Assembly: GCA_030540405.1 (NCBI GenBank)
Contig: JAUNWH010000005.1
Span: forward strand, 1-64,000
From: Spirochaetales bacterium
GTDB lineage: Bacteria > Spirochaetota > Spirochaetia > Treponematales > Treponemataceae
Reading direction: 5' to 3'
Length of the DNA stretch: 64,000 nt
Part shown: piece after piece, positions 62,986-64,000 of the stretch
How the letters are laid out: the number at the start of each line of letters is the position of its first letter
How positions within the stretch are numbered: position 1 is the stretch's first letter
Notes under the pieces: generated by a model
Databases searched by the model: none
The model's input: only the letters and a program-made list of their open reading frames with translations
What the model was told of the DNA's origin: nothing
Made by a program: the position numbers and the translations under genes

Positions 62986-64000
62986 TTAATTTTTTTCTTT
63001 TTCGACACACTGAATATGTAGCTCATCCAGCTGTTTCTGCTCAACAAAGCTTGGGCAGTCATCCATCGGCGACATTGCCAAATTGTTCTTCGGGAAGGCG
63101 ATTACTTCGTGGATGCTTTCCTCGTGGCACATCAGCATGATAAGGCGGTCGAGTCCCGGGGCGATTCCTCCGTGCGGCGGCGCGCCGAATTTGAATGCCT
63201 GTACCAAAAAGCCAAATGCTTTTTCTGCGCGCTCGCGGCTGTAGCCTACGATTTCAAAAATCCGCTCCTGCAGCGCCGGATCATTGATACGCATTGAGCC
63301 TGAAGCAAGCTCATATCCGTTCAAGACAAGGTCGTAAAGGTCGCCTTTTACAGCTCCCGGATCGCTTTCCAAAGTGTCCCAGTATTTTTTCTGCGGAAGA
63401 GTGAACATATGGTGCTCAGTTTCCCACTTGTTTTCTTCCTCGTTCCATGCGAAGTACGGGAAGTCGATAATCCATGCGAAGTGGAATTCGTCTTTCAGAT
63501 TGTAAAGATTCAAGTCTTTTCCGAGCTGTTTGCGGACCGCTCCGAGCGCAACGCACGCTGTCTGCCATTTTTCATCGCTTACGAACAGAAGAAGGTCGTT
63601 CTTTTCTGCACCGAGCTTAGAACAGATTTCCGCTTCTTTTCCGGCGAAGAACTTAGAGATTCCGCCCTCAAATTTTCCTTCCGCGTCAACTTTCATCCAG
63701 GCAAGACCTTTCGCGTGGTTGATTTTTGCGACTGCTTCAAGGGCTTCAATGTGCTTTCTTGAATATTTGTCCGCAGCGTTCTTTACAACAAGGGCTTTAA
63801 GTCCGCTTCTCTTGTGTCGCTCAATGTTCTTATCTGCGTTTGCGGCTCCTGCCTTGAATGCGTTAAAGTCGCTCAAATCCGCCATAAACGCCGCGTCCTG
63901 CATCTTCATGTCAAAACGCAAATCCGGCTTGTCGCTTCCGTAAAGGTCAAATGCGTCGTCCCAGCTGATTCTGTCAAAATGAATCGGAAGCTCGTAGTTC
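62986..64000 (-). CDS. aspS: Aspartyl-tRNA synthetase, 3' part
   Basis: At least 338 residues; the gene continues past the window. The visible part includes the motif 2-to-3 region with a GAD-type insertion (LLLFVSDEKWQTACVALG), the FHFAWIIDFPYF segment, and motif 3 GIAPGLDRLIML. Upstream sequence (YGSDKPDLRF) confirms the frame runs off the end. The Ala/Gly-rich MRINDP and HGGIAPG motifs fit the bacterial type. It charges tRNA-Asp. Confidence 0.95.
   Translation of the reverse strand, partial: NYELPIHFDRISWDDAFDLYGSDKPDLRFDMKMQDAAFMADLSDFNAFKAGAANADKNIERHKRSGLKALVVKNAADKYSRKHIEALEAVAKINHAKGLAWMKVDAEGKFEGGISKFFAGKEAEICSKLGAEKNDLLLFVSDEKWQTACVALGAVRKQLGKDLNLYNLKDEFHFAWIIDFPYFAWNEEENKWETEHHMFTLPQKKYWDTLESDPGAVKGDLYDLVLNGYELASGSMRINDPALQERIFEIVGYSRERAEKAFGFLVQAFKFGAPPHGGIAPGLDRLIMLMCHEESIHEVIAFPKNNLAMSPMDDCPSFVEQKQLDELHIQCVEKEKN

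Overview
The window is a chromosomal stretch of an AT-rich, two-membrane spirochaete, most likely a gut-type Treponema. Grounds: spirochaete-style RpoB with Asn in the rifampicin pocket, poly-G tracts of the kind known from Treponema, SUMF1-fold and expansin-like lipoproteins, and a ribosomal cluster layout resembling Treponema. I cannot assign a species from sequence alone. There is no rRNA, insertion sequence, CRISPR array or reverse transcriptase in the window. Two tRNA genes are present.

Region 1 (1-5.6 kb, minus strand) is a branched-chain amino acid ABC transporter (livJ-livH-livM-livG-livF) ending in an AcuB-like CBS-ACT protein. A terminator separates the abundant binding protein from the membrane and ATPase genes. 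Region 2 (5.6-33.9 kb, minus strand) is a nearly uninterrupted run of translation and transcription genes. It reads from tRNA-Thr through rpmG, tRNA-Trp, secE, nusG, rplKAJL, rpoBC, rpsLG, tuf, the S10 and spc blocks, secY, rpmJ, rpsMK and rpoA to rplQ, and ends with a small zinc-ribbon protein and a strong terminator. fusA, infA, adk, map and rpsD are absent. Internal punctuation is rich: a consensus promoter before tRNA-Thr, a promoter/terminator overlap before rplK, a structured rplJ-rplL spacer, an attenuator between rplL and rpoB, a promoter before rpsL, a terminator after rpsG, and a leader of about 480 nt before tuf with multiple stem-loops.

Region 3 (34-64 kb) is a mosaic of metabolic, envelope and signalling genes on both strands. 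It holds serine acetyltransferase, a small kinase-fold protein, a SUMF1-fold lipoprotein broken at a G8 tract, a polysaccharide deacetylase, a duplicated-domain secreted protein, a MinD/FlhG-like ATPase with lgt and a methyltransferase, and three nucleotide/histidine genes (AICAR transformylase alone, a HisA-HisI-HisE fusion, dihydroorotase). These are followed by a GGDEF-EAL sensor, a YgiQ radical-SAM protein, a DUF4160/DUF2442 pair, a URO-D family protein, and a polar amino acid ABC transporter with two PLP sulfur-amino-acid enzymes. The region closes with an expansin-like lipoprotein, an operon of membrane redox proteins with a LytTR/DUF3021 pair, and the 3' part of aspS.

Four features set region 3 apart. 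First, there are four G8-G9 tracts, each at a position where slippage could change expression of a surface or signalling gene. Second, a family of short palindromic intergenic repeats includes two copies of a 102-bp element with TGTCATT/AATGACA ends. Third, at least five genes have a -10 hexamer exactly six bases before the ATG and no Shine-Dalgarno, which predicts leaderless mRNAs. Fourth, there is a three-domain histidine fusion covering consecutive pathway steps. All functional statements come from reading the sequence and recalling families; no database search was run.
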